DNA from: Lentzea albidocapillata subsp. violacea
Lineage (GTDB): Bacteria > Actinomycetota > Actinomycetes > Mycobacteriales > Pseudonocardiaceae
Assembly: GCF_900100275.1 (NCBI RefSeq)
Contig: NZ_FNET01000001.1
Location: forward strand, 682,001 to 746,000
DNA: 64,000 nucleotides
Direction: 5' to 3'
Part shown: one piece after another, positions 54,946 through 64,000 of the stretch
How positions within the stretch are numbered: the first letter of the stretch is position 1
Layout: each line of letters opens with the position of its first letter
Position numbers and translations under genes: made by a program
Notes under the pieces: generated by a model
Database searches by the model: none
What the model saw: the letters and a program-made list of their open reading frames with translations, nothing else
Told to the model about the DNA's origin: nothing

Positions 54946-56202
54946 TCACTTCTGGACGTCGCCGACGAACTGGCGCCACGAGTCCTCGCCGTTCTGCTTG
55001 CCCTGCTCGACGCGCTGCATCGCGTTGCCGATCGCGGTCTGGATGTCGCCCGCCTTCGGCCCCTGGTACTGCGGGTTCAGCTTCTTCGCCGCGTCGGTGA
55101 ACAGCTTGCCGATGGGGGCGTCGTTGAAGTACGGGTTCTTGTAGTCGACGATCGACGGGTCCTCGTACAGCTTCGGGATCGACGGCAGCAACCCAGCGCT
55201 CTTGAACACCTTGGCCTGCTGCTCGGGCGCGGTCAGCCACGCCGCCAGCTCCACGGCCTTGTCGATGTTCTTGCCCGACTTGGGAACCGTGAGGTACGAG
55301 CCGCCCCAGTTGCCGCCACCGCCCGGCACGGACGTGACGTCCCACTTGCCGGCGGCCTCCGGACCGGCCTGGTCCTTGATCTTGGCCATCTGCCAGGCGG
55401 GACAGGTGACGGTCGCGAACTGGCCCTGCTTGAAGCCGGTGTTCCAGACGGGCGTGGAGTAGAGCAGCTTCGAGGACAGACCGGACTGCACGCCGTCGAC
55501 GACGAGGTCCCAGCCGGCCTTGATCTCCTTGTTCTCGCCGACGACGATCTGGTCGGACCTGTCGTAGTAGCCGACGAACGCCTGGCCGACGATGGCGTTG
55601 AGCACGGTCGGGCCGCCGTCGAACCACTTCACGCCCTCGGGCGCCTTCTCCTGGAACTTCTTGCCGGCGGCCATGAAGTCCTGCCAGGTCGGCCACAGCG
55701 CGGCGACCTGATCGCGGTCGGCGGGCAGCCCGGCGTTCTGCAGCAGGTCGCGGCGGTAGCAGATGGCCAGGCCGCCGATGTCGGTGCCGTAGCCGATCTG
55801 CTTGCCGTCCTTGCTGAGCGAGGCCTCCCACTTCCACGGCAGCCAGCGGTCCTTCAGCTGGCCGCCGCCCTTGGTGTTGAGGTCGACGAACTTGTCCGGC
55901 GTGGCCTTGAACTGGTTGACGTAGCCGGTGTCGACCGCCTCGATGTCCGCGGCGCCGCTGCTGGTGGCGAGGTGGGCGGCGAGGTTCTTGTGGTGGTCGG
56001 AATACGACGCGGTGCGGTCCGAGATCTCGACGTCCGGGTGCGCGGCGGCGTACTCCTCGAGCAGCTCGGCGTACCCGAAGTTGCCGAACAGCCCGATGGT
56101 CAGCTTGGTCTTGCCGCCGGACGCGGTGTCGCTGCCGCAACCGCTGAGCACCACGGCGGTCGCCAGTGCCGCGCAGCCGAGTACGAGTGCTTTGGGGCGC
56201 AT
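54946..56202 (-). CDS. sugar-binding lipoprotein of ABC transporter
   Basis: 418 residues. Lipoprotein signal with lipobox LSGC (AALATAVVLSGCGSD), then a type-1 solute-binding fold starting LTIGLFGNFGYAELL. Captures a beta-glucoside or oligosaccharide outside the membrane and delivers it to the permeases. First gene of the operon; divergent from the LacI gene. Ligand predicted from the GH1 gene only. Confidence 0.92.
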   Translation of the reverse strand: MRPKALVLGCAALATAVVLSGCGSDTASGGKTKLTIGLFGNFGYAELLEEYAAAHPDVEISDRTASYSDHHKNLAAHLATSSGAADIEAVDTGYVNQFKATPDKFVDLNTKGGGQLKDRWLPWKWEASLSKDGKQIGYGTDIGGLAICYRRDLLQNAGLPADRDQVAALWPTWQDFMAAGKKFQEKAPEGVKWFDGGPTVLNAIVGQAFVGYYDRSDQIVVGENKEIKAGWDLVVDGVQSGLSSKLLYSTPVWNTGFKQGQFATVTCPAWQMAKIKDQAGPEAAGKWDVTSVPGGGGNWGGSYLTVPKSGKNIDKAVELAAWLTAPEQQAKVFKSAGLLPSIPKLYEDPSIVDYKNPYFNDAPIGKLFTDAAKKLNPQYQGPKAGDIQTAIGNAMQRVEQGKQNGEDSWRQFVGDVQK

Positions 56203-56343
56203 TTTCCTGGCCTCCGTTGGTTTTTGGGCGCGCTCAACCAGAGAAGTGGTTCTCCGGGAAGATTTGTGTGGCGCCTATGACAGCGGTGTTACGCGCCTCC
56301 AGTCAAGTAACGAAACGATAAACAGATCAACTCGCTCGGGCGT

Positions 56344-56389
56344 TTGACTAGGAGAAGTGCTGCTTCTAGGGTCTATGTAACCGCTTACG
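56344..56389 (+). promoter_or_regulatory. LacI-gene promoter with overlapping cre-like operator
   Basis: TTGACT (56344-56349), 17-bp spacer and TAGGGT (56367-56372) form a promoter whose start point would fall in TGTAACCGCTTACG (56376-56389). That sequence fits the LacI-family/cre consensus TGTAANCGNTTACA at all but the last base. Autorepression by the LacI protein is likely; the same region lies upstream of the divergent transporter operon. Confidence 0.55.
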
Positions 56390-56406
56390 GTGAAACGGGA
56401 GGTCCG

Positions 56407-57450
56407 ATGGCGACCGGGCGAGAGATCGCCCAGCTCTGCGGCGTGTCCGTGGCGACGGTGTCGCGCGTCTTCAACCAGCCGGAAACGGTGAACGAGGAGA
56501 CGCGAGAACGCGTGCTGCGCGTCGCGAAAGAGCTGGACTACCGGCCCAACGAGTCCGCGCGGGCGTTGTCTACGAAGCAGTCGACGATGATCGGACTGGT
56601 CTGGGACACCGACCACCGCAGGCCCGGCTGGCGGCACCCGTACCTGCAGGACCTGTTGATAGGCCTCAAGTCCGCCCTGAGCGCGCACGGCTACCACCTG
56701 CTGATGCTCGCGACCAGCGGCGACGCCCGTGAGGTGGGCGCCTCGCTCGCCGACCCGGTCGGCTACGTGAACATGACCCGCCGCCACCACCTCGGCGGGC
56801 TCGTCCTGATCGACAGCGGCTCCGACGCCGAGGCGTTCGAAGCCTTCGCCCAGTCCGGAGTTCCGTGCGTCGCGCTGGACGTGGCCGTCGACGGACCCAG
56901 GGCCACCTACGTCACGTCGGACAACTCCGGCGGCGCCCGAGCGGCCGTCGCCCACCTCGTCGGCCTGGGCCACACGCGGATCGCCACGATCACCGGCCCG
57001 CCCGGCAACCAGCCGTCCGACGCCCGGCTTTCCGGCTACCACACGGCACTGCGGGACGCGGGCGCCGAACCGCACGCCGGTTACGTCGTCGCCGGCGACT
57101 TCTACCGGGCGAGCGGAACCGCTGCCATGCAACGCCTTCTGGCATTGGACGAGCCACCGACCGCGGTGTTCGCGTCCAGCGACGAGATGGCGGTCGGCGC
57201 GCTGCTCGCCGCCCGTGCGGCCGGGTTGCGGGTGCCGCGGGATCTGGCGCTGGTCGGGTTCGACGACATCGAGATCGCCTCGGTGGTCGATCCGGCGCTG
57301 ACGACGGTGGCCCAGGACAAACCGGGGTTCGGGGTGGCGGCCGCCAAGGCGATCATGGCGATGATCACCGGCGGTGGGCCGGAAGGGCCCGTGGTTCTTC
57401 CGGCCCAGCTGGTGGTCAGGGATTCCTGCGGAGCACGCTGGCGGCGGTGA
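56407..57450 (+). CDS. LacI-family repressor of the beta-glucoside operon
   Basis: 347 residues from ATG 56407 (GGGAGG 6 bases upstream). LacI helix-turn-helix TGREIAQLCGVSVATVSRVFN and a periplasmic-binding-like effector domain. Divergent from the binding-protein gene, and its own promoter carries a cre-like operator. Probably releases DNA on binding the imported sugar. Confidence 0.93.
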   Translation: MATGREIAQLCGVSVATVSRVFNQPETVNEETRERVLRVAKELDYRPNESARALSTKQSTMIGLVWDTDHRRPGWRHPYLQDLLIGLKSALSAHGYHLLMLATSGDAREVGASLADPVGYVNMTRRHHLGGLVLIDSGSDAEAFEAFAQSGVPCVALDVAVDGPRATYVTSDNSGGARAAVAHLVGLGHTRIATITGPPGNQPSDARLSGYHTALRDAGAEPHAGYVVAGDFYRASGTAAMQRLLALDEPPTAVFASSDEMAVGALLAARAAGLRVPRDLALVGFDDIEIASVVDPALTTVAQDKPGFGVAAAKAIMAMITGGGPEGPVVLPAQLVVRDSCGARWRR

Positions 57451-57558
57451 TGTACGCGGGTGCGGTTCCGCGGTACGAAGGAGCCCTGAGCCCGACGAGA
57501 GCCAGATGGTCGCCTGCTGAGCCCGCTTGGTGCCGCACTCGCGGCCTGACGGGCGGCC

Positions 57559-58044
57559 CTACTGGGCGCGCTGGTCCTCTGTGGACGTTGCCGCCGCGAT
57601 GAGCGCGATCAGCTGCTGCCGGAAGTGTTCGTAGTCCTCCACGGCACCGAGCAGCGTGTCGGACTCGCGTTCCTCGCGGCGGACGGCGGCGAGGGCGCGG
57701 CGGCCCGCCGGAGTGATCTTCACCGACGTCCGGCGGCGGTCCTTGGTGTCCTGGCTGCGCACGACGTGGGCGCCTCGGTCGAGGTGTTCGATCGTGCGGC
57801 TCATGGTCTGGTCGGTGACGCGGCAGAGCAGGGCCAGTTCGCGTTGTGAGCGCGGGCCGTCGGCCAGGTGGTGCAGGGTGATCATGCCGGCGTGGGTGAG
57901 GCCGCGGGTCGCCAGGAAGTCCTCGAAGCGCTTCTCGACGACGCGGGCCGCCACGGACAGGAGCCTGCCGGTGGGCCAGGTGGCGACGTCCGCGCCCACC
58001 TGGTCCGGGCGGTCGGCCACCGCCAGCTCGTCTCCCTCGGCCAC
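57559..58044 (-). CDS. MarR-family regulator
   Basis: 161 residues from GTG 58044; no in-frame ATG exists near. MarR winged helix: GLTHAGMITLHHLADG, RELALLCRVTDQTMSRTIEHLD, wing SQDTKDRRRTSVKIT. Last gene of the iorA-iorB-marR operon (26-bp gap). TCAG-N4-CTGA palindromes upstream of iorA are plausible targets. Confidence 0.88.
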   Translation of the reverse strand: MAEGDELAVADRPDQVGADVATWPTGRLLSVAARVVEKRFEDFLATRGLTHAGMITLHHLADGPRSQRELALLCRVTDQTMSRTIEHLDRGAHVVRSQDTKDRRRTSVKITPAGRRALAAVRREERESDTLLGAVEDYEHFRQQLIALIAAATSTEDQRAQ

Positions 58045-58070
58045 GGCCCCATCATCCCAGACCCGCCCGA

Positions 58071-60089
58071 TCACCCGACGGGGGTCCCGAACGGCATGCT
58101 GGTCACGGGCGTGTCGCCCGCGATCGCCGACGCGATGGCGGCTGCCGCCGGTGGGTAGGCGAGTTCGCCGAGACCTCCCAGCGGAGCGTTCGACGGCACG
58201 ATGGTGACGTCGATGTCCGGTGTCTGGCCGATCCGCGCCCACCGGTAGTCGCCGAACGACGACTCCGCCACCCCGCCGTCCCGGACGGTGATCTGCGCAC
58301 CGAGCACAGTGGACAGCGCGTCGATCACGCAGCCCTCGACCTGGGCGCGGACGCCGGACGGGTGCAGCGCCACGCCGACGTCGACGGCCGCGTGCACGCG
58401 CAGCACTCGGCGCGAGCTCGGCTCGGCGACGGCGATCACCGCGATCGCGGAACCGTATTCCTCCAGGCACGCGACGCCACGTGAGGTGCCCGGTGCGGGC
58501 GGCCTGGTCCAGCGGGCGCGGTCGGCGACGGTGTCGAGCACCTTGTGCAGGCGCGAGTCGGCGGGCAGCAGTGAGCGGCGCAGTGCGACCTGGTCGAGGC
58601 CGGACCTCCTGCCGATCTCGCTGAGGAAGTTCTCCTCGGCGTAGACGAACTGCCCCGCGTAGACGGACCGCCAGAACCCGGTGCGCAGCGGTGCGGGCCG
58701 CACGATGACCGAGACGTTCCCCGGCACGGTGTAGGGGAAGTGGTCGCCGCTGGCCTTGATCAGGGCGGGGTTGCCGAAGAACGGCAGGACGGTCAACGGC
58801 CAGGTGACAACCTCGTGGGCCCTTCGGATGGGCAGACCATCCGAACCGATCTCCGCGGACATCCGGTGCACGGACATCGGCCGGTACGAGTCGTGACGCA
58901 TGTCGTCGGCCCTGGTCCAGAGCACCTGGACCGGAGCGCCGGCTCGCCGTGAGCAGGCCACCGCCTCCAGCACCGGGTCGGGTTCGATGCGCCGCCCGAA
59001 CGCGCCTCCCGCCGCCGTCGCCTCCACCCGCACGGGCACGCCGAGCTGGCGGGTCAGCTGGGTGCGCAGGCCACCGGGATCCTGTGTGGGAGCCCAGATG
59101 GTCACGCCATCCGGACGGACGTGCGCGGTGGCGTTCATCGGTTCCATCGGCGCGTGCGCCAGCAACGGCATGGAGTAGACCTGCTGGACTCCGTCGATCG
59201 GGCTCTGCGCAGGCAACGCCGCGCGCAGGTCCGCGAGCCACGCGCGGCTGTCGGCGGTGGGTGTGCCGCCGCGCCAGGTGATCCGCAGCGCGTCGCGGCC
59301 GCGCAACGCCTGGTGGGTCGACCGGGCGATGACCGCGACGCCGCCCTGCCCGTCGGCCGGCGCGGTGAGCGTGAGGACGTCGACCACGCCAGGCAGACCG
59401 CGGGCGGCGCTGTCGTCGATCGTGTCGGGAACCGCGCCGATCCACGGCGGGCGGGCGACCACGGCGACCAGACCTCCAGGTGGCCGCGCGTCGATGCCGT
59501 ACGTGGTGCGGCCGGTCACGACGTCGCGGGCGTCCACGCGTCCGCCGCGGGTCTTGCCCAGCAGCCGCCACCTCTCCGGTGGCGTGAGCTCGACGGGCAC
59601 GGTGGCGGGATCGAGCGCGGCCGCGGCCCGGACCAGCGCCCGGTAGGGCAGCTTGCCCCCACGAGGGTGGCACACGAAGCCGTCGCGAGCGGCGCACTCG
59701 GCGACCGGCACGCGCCAGCGCTGCGCGGCGGCGGTGACGAGCAGGCAACGCGCGGTCGCGGCGGCCGTGCGAATCGGCATGGCGAGCTGCCGCACCGAGG
59801 CCGAGTTCGCCACGGCCTGCGAGCCGAAGCGCTCGGTGTCACCGTGTGCCTGCTCCAGCGCGACGTCGCCGGCCTCGACCGCCAGTTCCTCGGCGACCAT
59901 CAGCGCCACGACGGTCCGCACGCCCTGGCCGGTGTCCGGGCGGGGCACGGTAGCGGTGATCCGGCCCGCGGCGTCCAGCCGCACGAAGACGTTCGGCACG
60001 AGCCCCTCCGCGGCGAGCGCGGGCACCGGCACCGCGACGACCAGCGCGCCGATTCCCGCGCCGCGCAACAACGTCCGCCTGCTGATCAC
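58071..60089 (-). CDS. molybdopterin-binding subunit of a xanthine-oxidase-family hydroxylase (IorB-like)
   Basis: 672 residues. A twin-arginine-like signal SRRTLLRGAGIGALVVAVPVPALA at the N-terminus (read in parts) suggests export as a folded complex. Aldehyde oxidase/xanthine dehydrogenase MoCo domains follow; the catalytic Glu642 lies in GLGELAYPP. The small [2Fe-2S] subunit is encoded upstream and there is no FAD subunit gene, as in isoquinoline 1-oxidoreductase. GTG 60089 overlaps the last micro-ORF of the tandem array by GTGA. Substrate unknown, likely an N-heterocycle or aldehyde. Confidence 0.85.
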   Translation of the reverse strand: MISRRTLLRGAGIGALVVAVPVPALAAEGLVPNVFVRLDAAGRITATVPRPDTGQGVRTVVALMVAEELAVEAGDVALEQAHGDTERFGSQAVANSASVRQLAMPIRTAAATARCLLVTAAAQRWRVPVAECAARDGFVCHPRGGKLPYRALVRAAAALDPATVPVELTPPERWRLLGKTRGGRVDARDVVTGRTTYGIDARPPGGLVAVVARPPWIGAVPDTIDDSAARGLPGVVDVLTLTAPADGQGGVAVIARSTHQALRGRDALRITWRGGTPTADSRAWLADLRAALPAQSPIDGVQQVYSMPLLAHAPMEPMNATAHVRPDGVTIWAPTQDPGGLRTQLTRQLGVPVRVEATAAGGAFGRRIEPDPVLEAVACSRRAGAPVQVLWTRADDMRHDSYRPMSVHRMSAEIGSDGLPIRRAHEVVTWPLTVLPFFGNPALIKASGDHFPYTVPGNVSVIVRPAPLRTGFWRSVYAGQFVYAEENFLSEIGRRSGLDQVALRRSLLPADSRLHKVLDTVADRARWTRPPAPGTSRGVACLEEYGSAIAVIAVAEPSSRRVLRVHAAVDVGVALHPSGVRAQVEGCVIDALSTVLGAQITVRDGGVAESSFGDYRWARIGQTPDIDVTIVPSNAPLGGLGELAYPPAAAAIASAIAGDTPVTSMPFGTPVG

Positions 60090-60196
60090 TGTTCCTCCCG
60101 TGTGAGCCGGCTCGTGCGGCGCGGCGACGTCGGCCTGCTGGTCACTGTTGGTCCCGCGTGATTCGGTTGGCGCAGCAACGTCGGCCTGCTGGTCAC
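60086..60196 (-). CDS. micro-ORF 5 (two units merged) of the iorA-iorB array
   Basis: A 5-bp loss in this unit (51-bp period) shifts the frame so that two units read as one 36-residue peptide starting MTSRPTLLRQPNHAG. Its TGA still overlaps the iorB GTG, so coupling into iorB is kept. Confidence 0.4.
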   Translation of the reverse strand: MTSRPTLLRQPNHAGPTVTSRPTSPRRTSRLTREEQ

Positions 60197-60252
60197 TGTT
60201 TCTCCTGCGTGATTCGGCTGGCGCGGCGCAGCAACGTCGGCCTGCTGATCAC
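60193..60252 (-). CDS. micro-ORF 4 of the iorA-iorB array
   Basis: Same 19-residue peptide as micro-ORF 3, base-identical over most of the unit, indicating recent duplication. Confidence 0.4.
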   Translation of the reverse strand: MISRPTLLRRASRITQEKQ

Positions 60253-60308
60253 TGTTTCTCCTGCGTGATTCGGCTGGCGCGGCGCAGCAACGTCGGCCTG
60301 CTGATCAC
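60249..60308 (-). CDS. micro-ORF 3 of the iorA-iorB array
   Basis: Encodes MISRPTLLRRASRITQEKQ. GTGA overlaps at both ends; the ribosome site for the next unit is CAGGAGAAA. Confidence 0.4.
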   Translation of the reverse strand: MISRPTLLRRASRITQEKQ

Positions 60309-60364
60309 AGTTCCTCCCGCGTGAGCCGGCTGGCGCGGCGCAGCAACGTCGGCCTGCTGATCAC
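60305..60364 (-). CDS. micro-ORF 2 of the iorA-iorB array
   Basis: Encodes MISRPTLLRRASRLTREEL with its own GGGAGGA-type site upstream and GTGA overlaps at both ends. Confidence 0.4.
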   Translation of the reverse strand: MISRPTLLRRASRLTREEL

Positions 60365-60420
60365 AGTTCCTCCCGCGTGAGCCGGCTGGCGCCGCGCAGC
60401 AACGTCCGCCTGCTGATCAC
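60361..60420 (-). CDS. micro-ORF 1 of the iorA-iorB array
   Basis: Encodes MISRRTLLRGASRLTREEL. Its first ten residues equal the start of IorB. The GTG overlaps the iorA TGA and its own TGA overlaps micro-ORF 2. Likely a duplication product; translation is possible but unproven. Confidence 0.4.
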   Translation of the reverse strand: MISRRTLLRGASRLTREEL

Positions 60421-60887
60421 CGTTCCTCCCGCATGATCTGGCTAGCGCGGCGCACGGCGGCGCGGATGCGGGGGTAGCTGCCGCAGCGGCACACGTTGTC
60501 GCGCAGGGCTTCCTCGATCGCCGCGTCGTCGGGATCGGGATCACGGGCGAGCAGCGCCGCCGCGGCCATGACCTGGCCCGGCTGGCAGTAACCGCACTGC
60601 GCCACGTCGAGCTCCCGCCACGCCCGCTGCACGGGGTGGTCCCCGTCGCGGGACAGCCCCTCGATCGTCGTGATCCGGGTCTGCGCGCTGTCGGCCGCCG
60701 TGCGCACGCAGGGCCGCGCCGCCGCACCGTCCACATGGGACGTGCAGGCACCGCACAGGCCGACCCCGCACCCGTACTTGACCCCCGTCAGCCCCAGCTC
60801 GTCGCGCAGCACCCACAGCAGGGGAGTGTCTCCGTCTACGTCGACCTCGCGTCGTTCACCGTTGACGCGCAACAGATATCGGGCCAC
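60417..60887 (-). CDS. [2Fe-2S] subunit of a xanthine-oxidase-family hydroxylase (IorA-like)
   Basis: 156 residues. Plant-type ferredoxin cysteines (YGCGVGLCGACTSH) and second-cluster motif CGYCQPGQ with CRCGSYPRI. Transfers electrons from the MoCo subunit to an external acceptor. First gene of the operon; its TGA overlaps the first micro-ORF start. Upstream promoter contains two TCAG-N4-CTGA palindromes. Confidence 0.93.
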   Translation of the reverse strand: MARYLLRVNGERREVDVDGDTPLLWVLRDELGLTGVKYGCGVGLCGACTSHVDGAAARPCVRTAADSAQTRITTIEGLSRDGDHPVQRAWRELDVAQCGYCQPGQVMAAAALLARDPDPDDAAIEEALRDNVCRCGSYPRIRAAVRRASQIMREER

Positions 60888-60905
60888 CGCGATACCTCCT
60901 GATTT

Positions 60906-60961
60906 GCTCAGCGCACTGAACGTAGCACGCCGGTCGATGCATAATGCTCAGCATGCTGAAC
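60906..60961. promoter_or_regulatory. paired GCTCAG-N4-CTGAACG operators in iorA/membrane-protein promoter
   Basis: GCTCAGCGCACTGAACG (from 60906) and GCTCAGCATGCTGAACG (from 60946) share all but three central bases and start exactly 40 bp apart. The second has a perfect 12-bp palindrome TCAGCATGCTGA (60948-60959). CATAAT (60940-60945) between them could be the -10 for the rightward gene. MarR- or TetR-type dimer sites are the likely reading. Confidence 0.65.
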
Positions 60962-61942
60962 GAATTGCGACGGCGGCCTGGTCGCGGTGTTCTCGTGTGG
61001 GGAGTAGTGGCGAGTGCGCTGCTCACCGGCCTGGTCTGGCTGCTGGGCCAGCGGCTGCACGGCGTCGCGCTGCTGCCCGACCAGGGAGCCTCCTGGTACT
61101 ACTGGAAGCTGCCGGACCCCACCTTCTGGAGCAGGGCGTCCGCCTGGGTGGGCTACGCGGCGCACCAACTCGTGTCGTGGGGCCTGATCTACTACGCGCA
61201 GACGCGGATCCGGCGCAACGCCACCGGCCTGCATCGCATCAACGTCGTCGCCCTCGCCGCGAACGGCGCGTTCATCGGCCTGCACGCTGTGCAGACCCAG
61301 GTGTTCTACGACGGCCTCGCCCAGGACGTCTCGATCTTCAGCTCGCAGGGTTCCGTCGTGCTGCTGCTCGTCGTCGTCCTGTTGATGGAGAACCGCCGCC
61401 GTGGGCTGGTGCTGACCTGGTCCGCGCCGATCTCCGCACAGGTCGTCGGGTTCGCGCGCCGCTACCACGGCTACCTGTTCAGCTGGGCCGCGATCTACAC
61501 GTTCTGGTACCACCCGATGGAGTCGAGCAGTGGGCACCTCATCGGGTTCTTCTACATGTTCCTGCTGCTGGTGCAGAGCAGTCTGATGTTCACGACATCC
61601 CACACGAACCGCTGGTGGACGCTGACCCTCGAACTGCTCGTGGCCGTGCACGGCACGCTGGTCGCCGTGATGAACTCCGGCCCCGGCGGCATGTGGCCGA
61701 TGTTCTTCTTCGGCTTCGTGGCGATCTTCGTGCTCACCCAGATGCACGGCGTCGGGCTCAGCACGGCGGCGCGGTGGTGGATCGGTGGCACGTTCGTCGT
61801 CGGCGCGCTCGCCGTCTACTCGTGGCGCGGTCTCGGCAGGATCGACGAGGTCGTGCGCATCCCGTTGATCGAGTACCTGCTGGTGGCCGTGCTCGCCCTG
61901 CTGATCTGGGCGGGCATCAGGCTCGCCCGCCGCTCAGTGTGA
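60953..61942 (+). CDS. polytopic membrane protein of unknown function
   Basis: About 329 residues with roughly nine hydrophobic helices (GVLVWGVVASALLTGLVWLL, SVVLLLVVVLLM, FFGFVAIFVLTQMHG, LLVAVLALLIWAGIRLA). His/Tyr-rich loops include YHGYLFSWAAIYTFWYHP, and MHGVG occurs in a late helix. ATG 60953 lies inside the second operator and about 7 bp after a CATAAT -10, so a leaderless mRNA is possible; ATG 60944 is the alternative. Divergent from iorA and probably co-regulated. Not recognised. Confidence 0.7.
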   Translation: MLNELRRRPGRGVLVWGVVASALLTGLVWLLGQRLHGVALLPDQGASWYYWKLPDPTFWSRASAWVGYAAHQLVSWGLIYYAQTRIRRNATGLHRINVVALAANGAFIGLHAVQTQVFYDGLAQDVSIFSSQGSVVLLLVVVLLMENRRRGLVLTWSAPISAQVVGFARRYHGYLFSWAAIYTFWYHPMESSSGHLIGFFYMFLLLVQSSLMFTTSHTNRWWTLTLELLVAVHGTLVAVMNSGPGGMWPMFFFGFVAIFVLTQMHGVGLSTAARWWIGGTFVVGALAVYSWRGLGRIDEVVRIPLIEYLLVAVLALLIWAGIRLARRSV

Positions 61943-62178
61943 GCCGGTGAGCTGGCCGGACAGCTTGGTGTGCAGCTGTTCGCTGCGCGGGTTGAGGCCG
62001 ATGATCTCCGCTTCGACGCCGCGCGAGGCGAACTTCGCGGTGACCGCGTCTAGGGTGGCGACCGCCGAACTGTGCCAGACGTGGGCGCCGGAGAGGTCGA
62101 TGACCACTTTGGACACCGCGTCCGTGTAGTCGAACGCGTGCATGAGTTCGTTGGTGGAGGCCAAGAACAGCTCGCCGG

Positions 62179-62181
<3 letters not shown>
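61934..62181 (-). pseudogene. C-terminal STAS-domain remnant of a SulP anion transporter
   Basis: The frame reads TGELFLASTNELMHAFDY, VVIDLSGAHVWHSSAVATLDAV and EIIGLNPRSEQLHTKL, the last ~80 residues of SulP transporters (STAS domain). The ~400-residue membrane part is missing. Upstream the frame runs straight into the truncated MerR gene, so a deletion joined the two. It has no start of its own except a TTG. Confidence 0.75.
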
Positions 62182-63998
<1,817 letters not shown>

Positions 63999-64000
63999 TT

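Larger units (their letters stand above)
60086..60420 (-). repeat. 56-bp tandem array forming coupled micro-ORFs between iorA and iorB
   Basis: The anchor CTGCTGATCAC (or GTCAC) recurs at 60079, 60135, 60186, 60242, 60298, 60354 and 60410: periods 56, 51, 56, 56, 56, 56. Each unit joins the 3' end of iorA (RRAS..REE stop) to the ribosome site and start of iorB (GTGATCAGCAGG). Every unit therefore holds an AGGAG-type site, a GTG, ~19 codons and a TGA overlapping the next GTG. This is the whole ~330-bp space between the two subunit genes. Confidence 0.9.

Noticed and set aside
60086-60420. CRISPR-like repeat spacing
   Set aside because: The units are contiguous copies without unique spacers, no cas genes are nearby, and each unit is derived from the flanking genes.

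Overview
The window is 64 kb of very GC-rich DNA with dense, short-gapped and often 4-bp-overlapping genes, GTG starts, a WhiB protein, SARP/AfsR and LAL regulators, F420-type and NDMA-type oxidoreductases and an actinobacterial carotenoid set. This is an actinomycete chromosome. Frequent tgtggac/gtccac codon patterns and the gene content fit a Pseudonocardiales-type organism (Lentzea/Saccharothrix/Actinosynnema-like), but the genus is inference. No rRNA, tRNA, CRISPR or insertion sequence was seen.

Layout. 1-4610: a catabolic operon (alcohol dehydrogenase 3' end, two SDRs, an aldehyde dehydrogenase, a PatB-like PLP enzyme) closed by a hairpin. 4676-9429: a DrrAB-type ABC exporter convergent with an AfsR-like regulator. 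9471-11804: dgdR/dgdA (dialkylglycine decarboxylase) with a triplicated dgdA 3' end and a strong terminator. 11831-18000: two-component system, GT87 mannosyltransferase, small oxidoreductase, arsenite/bile-acid-type transporter and VOC protein. 17337-25642: LAL regulator divergent from a methyltransferase coupled to an alpha/beta-hydrolase-glycosyltransferase fusion, then a spermidine-synthase-like protein and a CGNR regulator divergent from a dehalogenase-like hydrolase. 25647-28026: a Marasmius-oreades-agglutinin-like cysteine protease with three Trp repeats, glutathione peroxidase and a VanY-like lipoprotein.

28023-35619 is a divergent aromatic-acid cluster. One arm is ridA-FAH hydrolase-paaX; the other is cupin-thioesterase-aryl-CoA ligase-anthraniloyl-CoA-type monooxygenase. 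35815-38139 is a secreted repeat protein. 38191-42342 holds a TetR-wHTH-short PPDK operon and a histidine phosphatase that share a 17-bp operator. 42984-51731 is a complete carotenoid locus (crtYc, crtYd, crtT, crtU; whiB-litR; Rieske-crtB; crtE-crtI) predicting isorenieratene-type aromatic carotenoids under B12/light-type control. 51752-57450 is a beta-glucoside uptake and hydrolysis locus (GH1, two permeases, binding protein, LacI).

57559-60961 is an iorA-iorB-marR molybdenum hydroxylase operon. Between iorA and iorB lies a 56-bp tandem array that forms a chain of translationally coupled micro-ORFs. 61934-63848 holds a rifampicin-monooxygenase homologue coupled to a MerR gene whose 3' half has been fused by deletion to the last ~80 codons of a SulP transporter.

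The strongest leads for new biology are the micro-ORF chain, the two shared promoter motifs (TetR operator; crt promoter element), the aryl-CoA cluster with a thioesterase and cupin, the agglutinin-like protease, and the hydrolase-glycosyltransferase fusion. All assignments come from reading the sequence; no database search was run.
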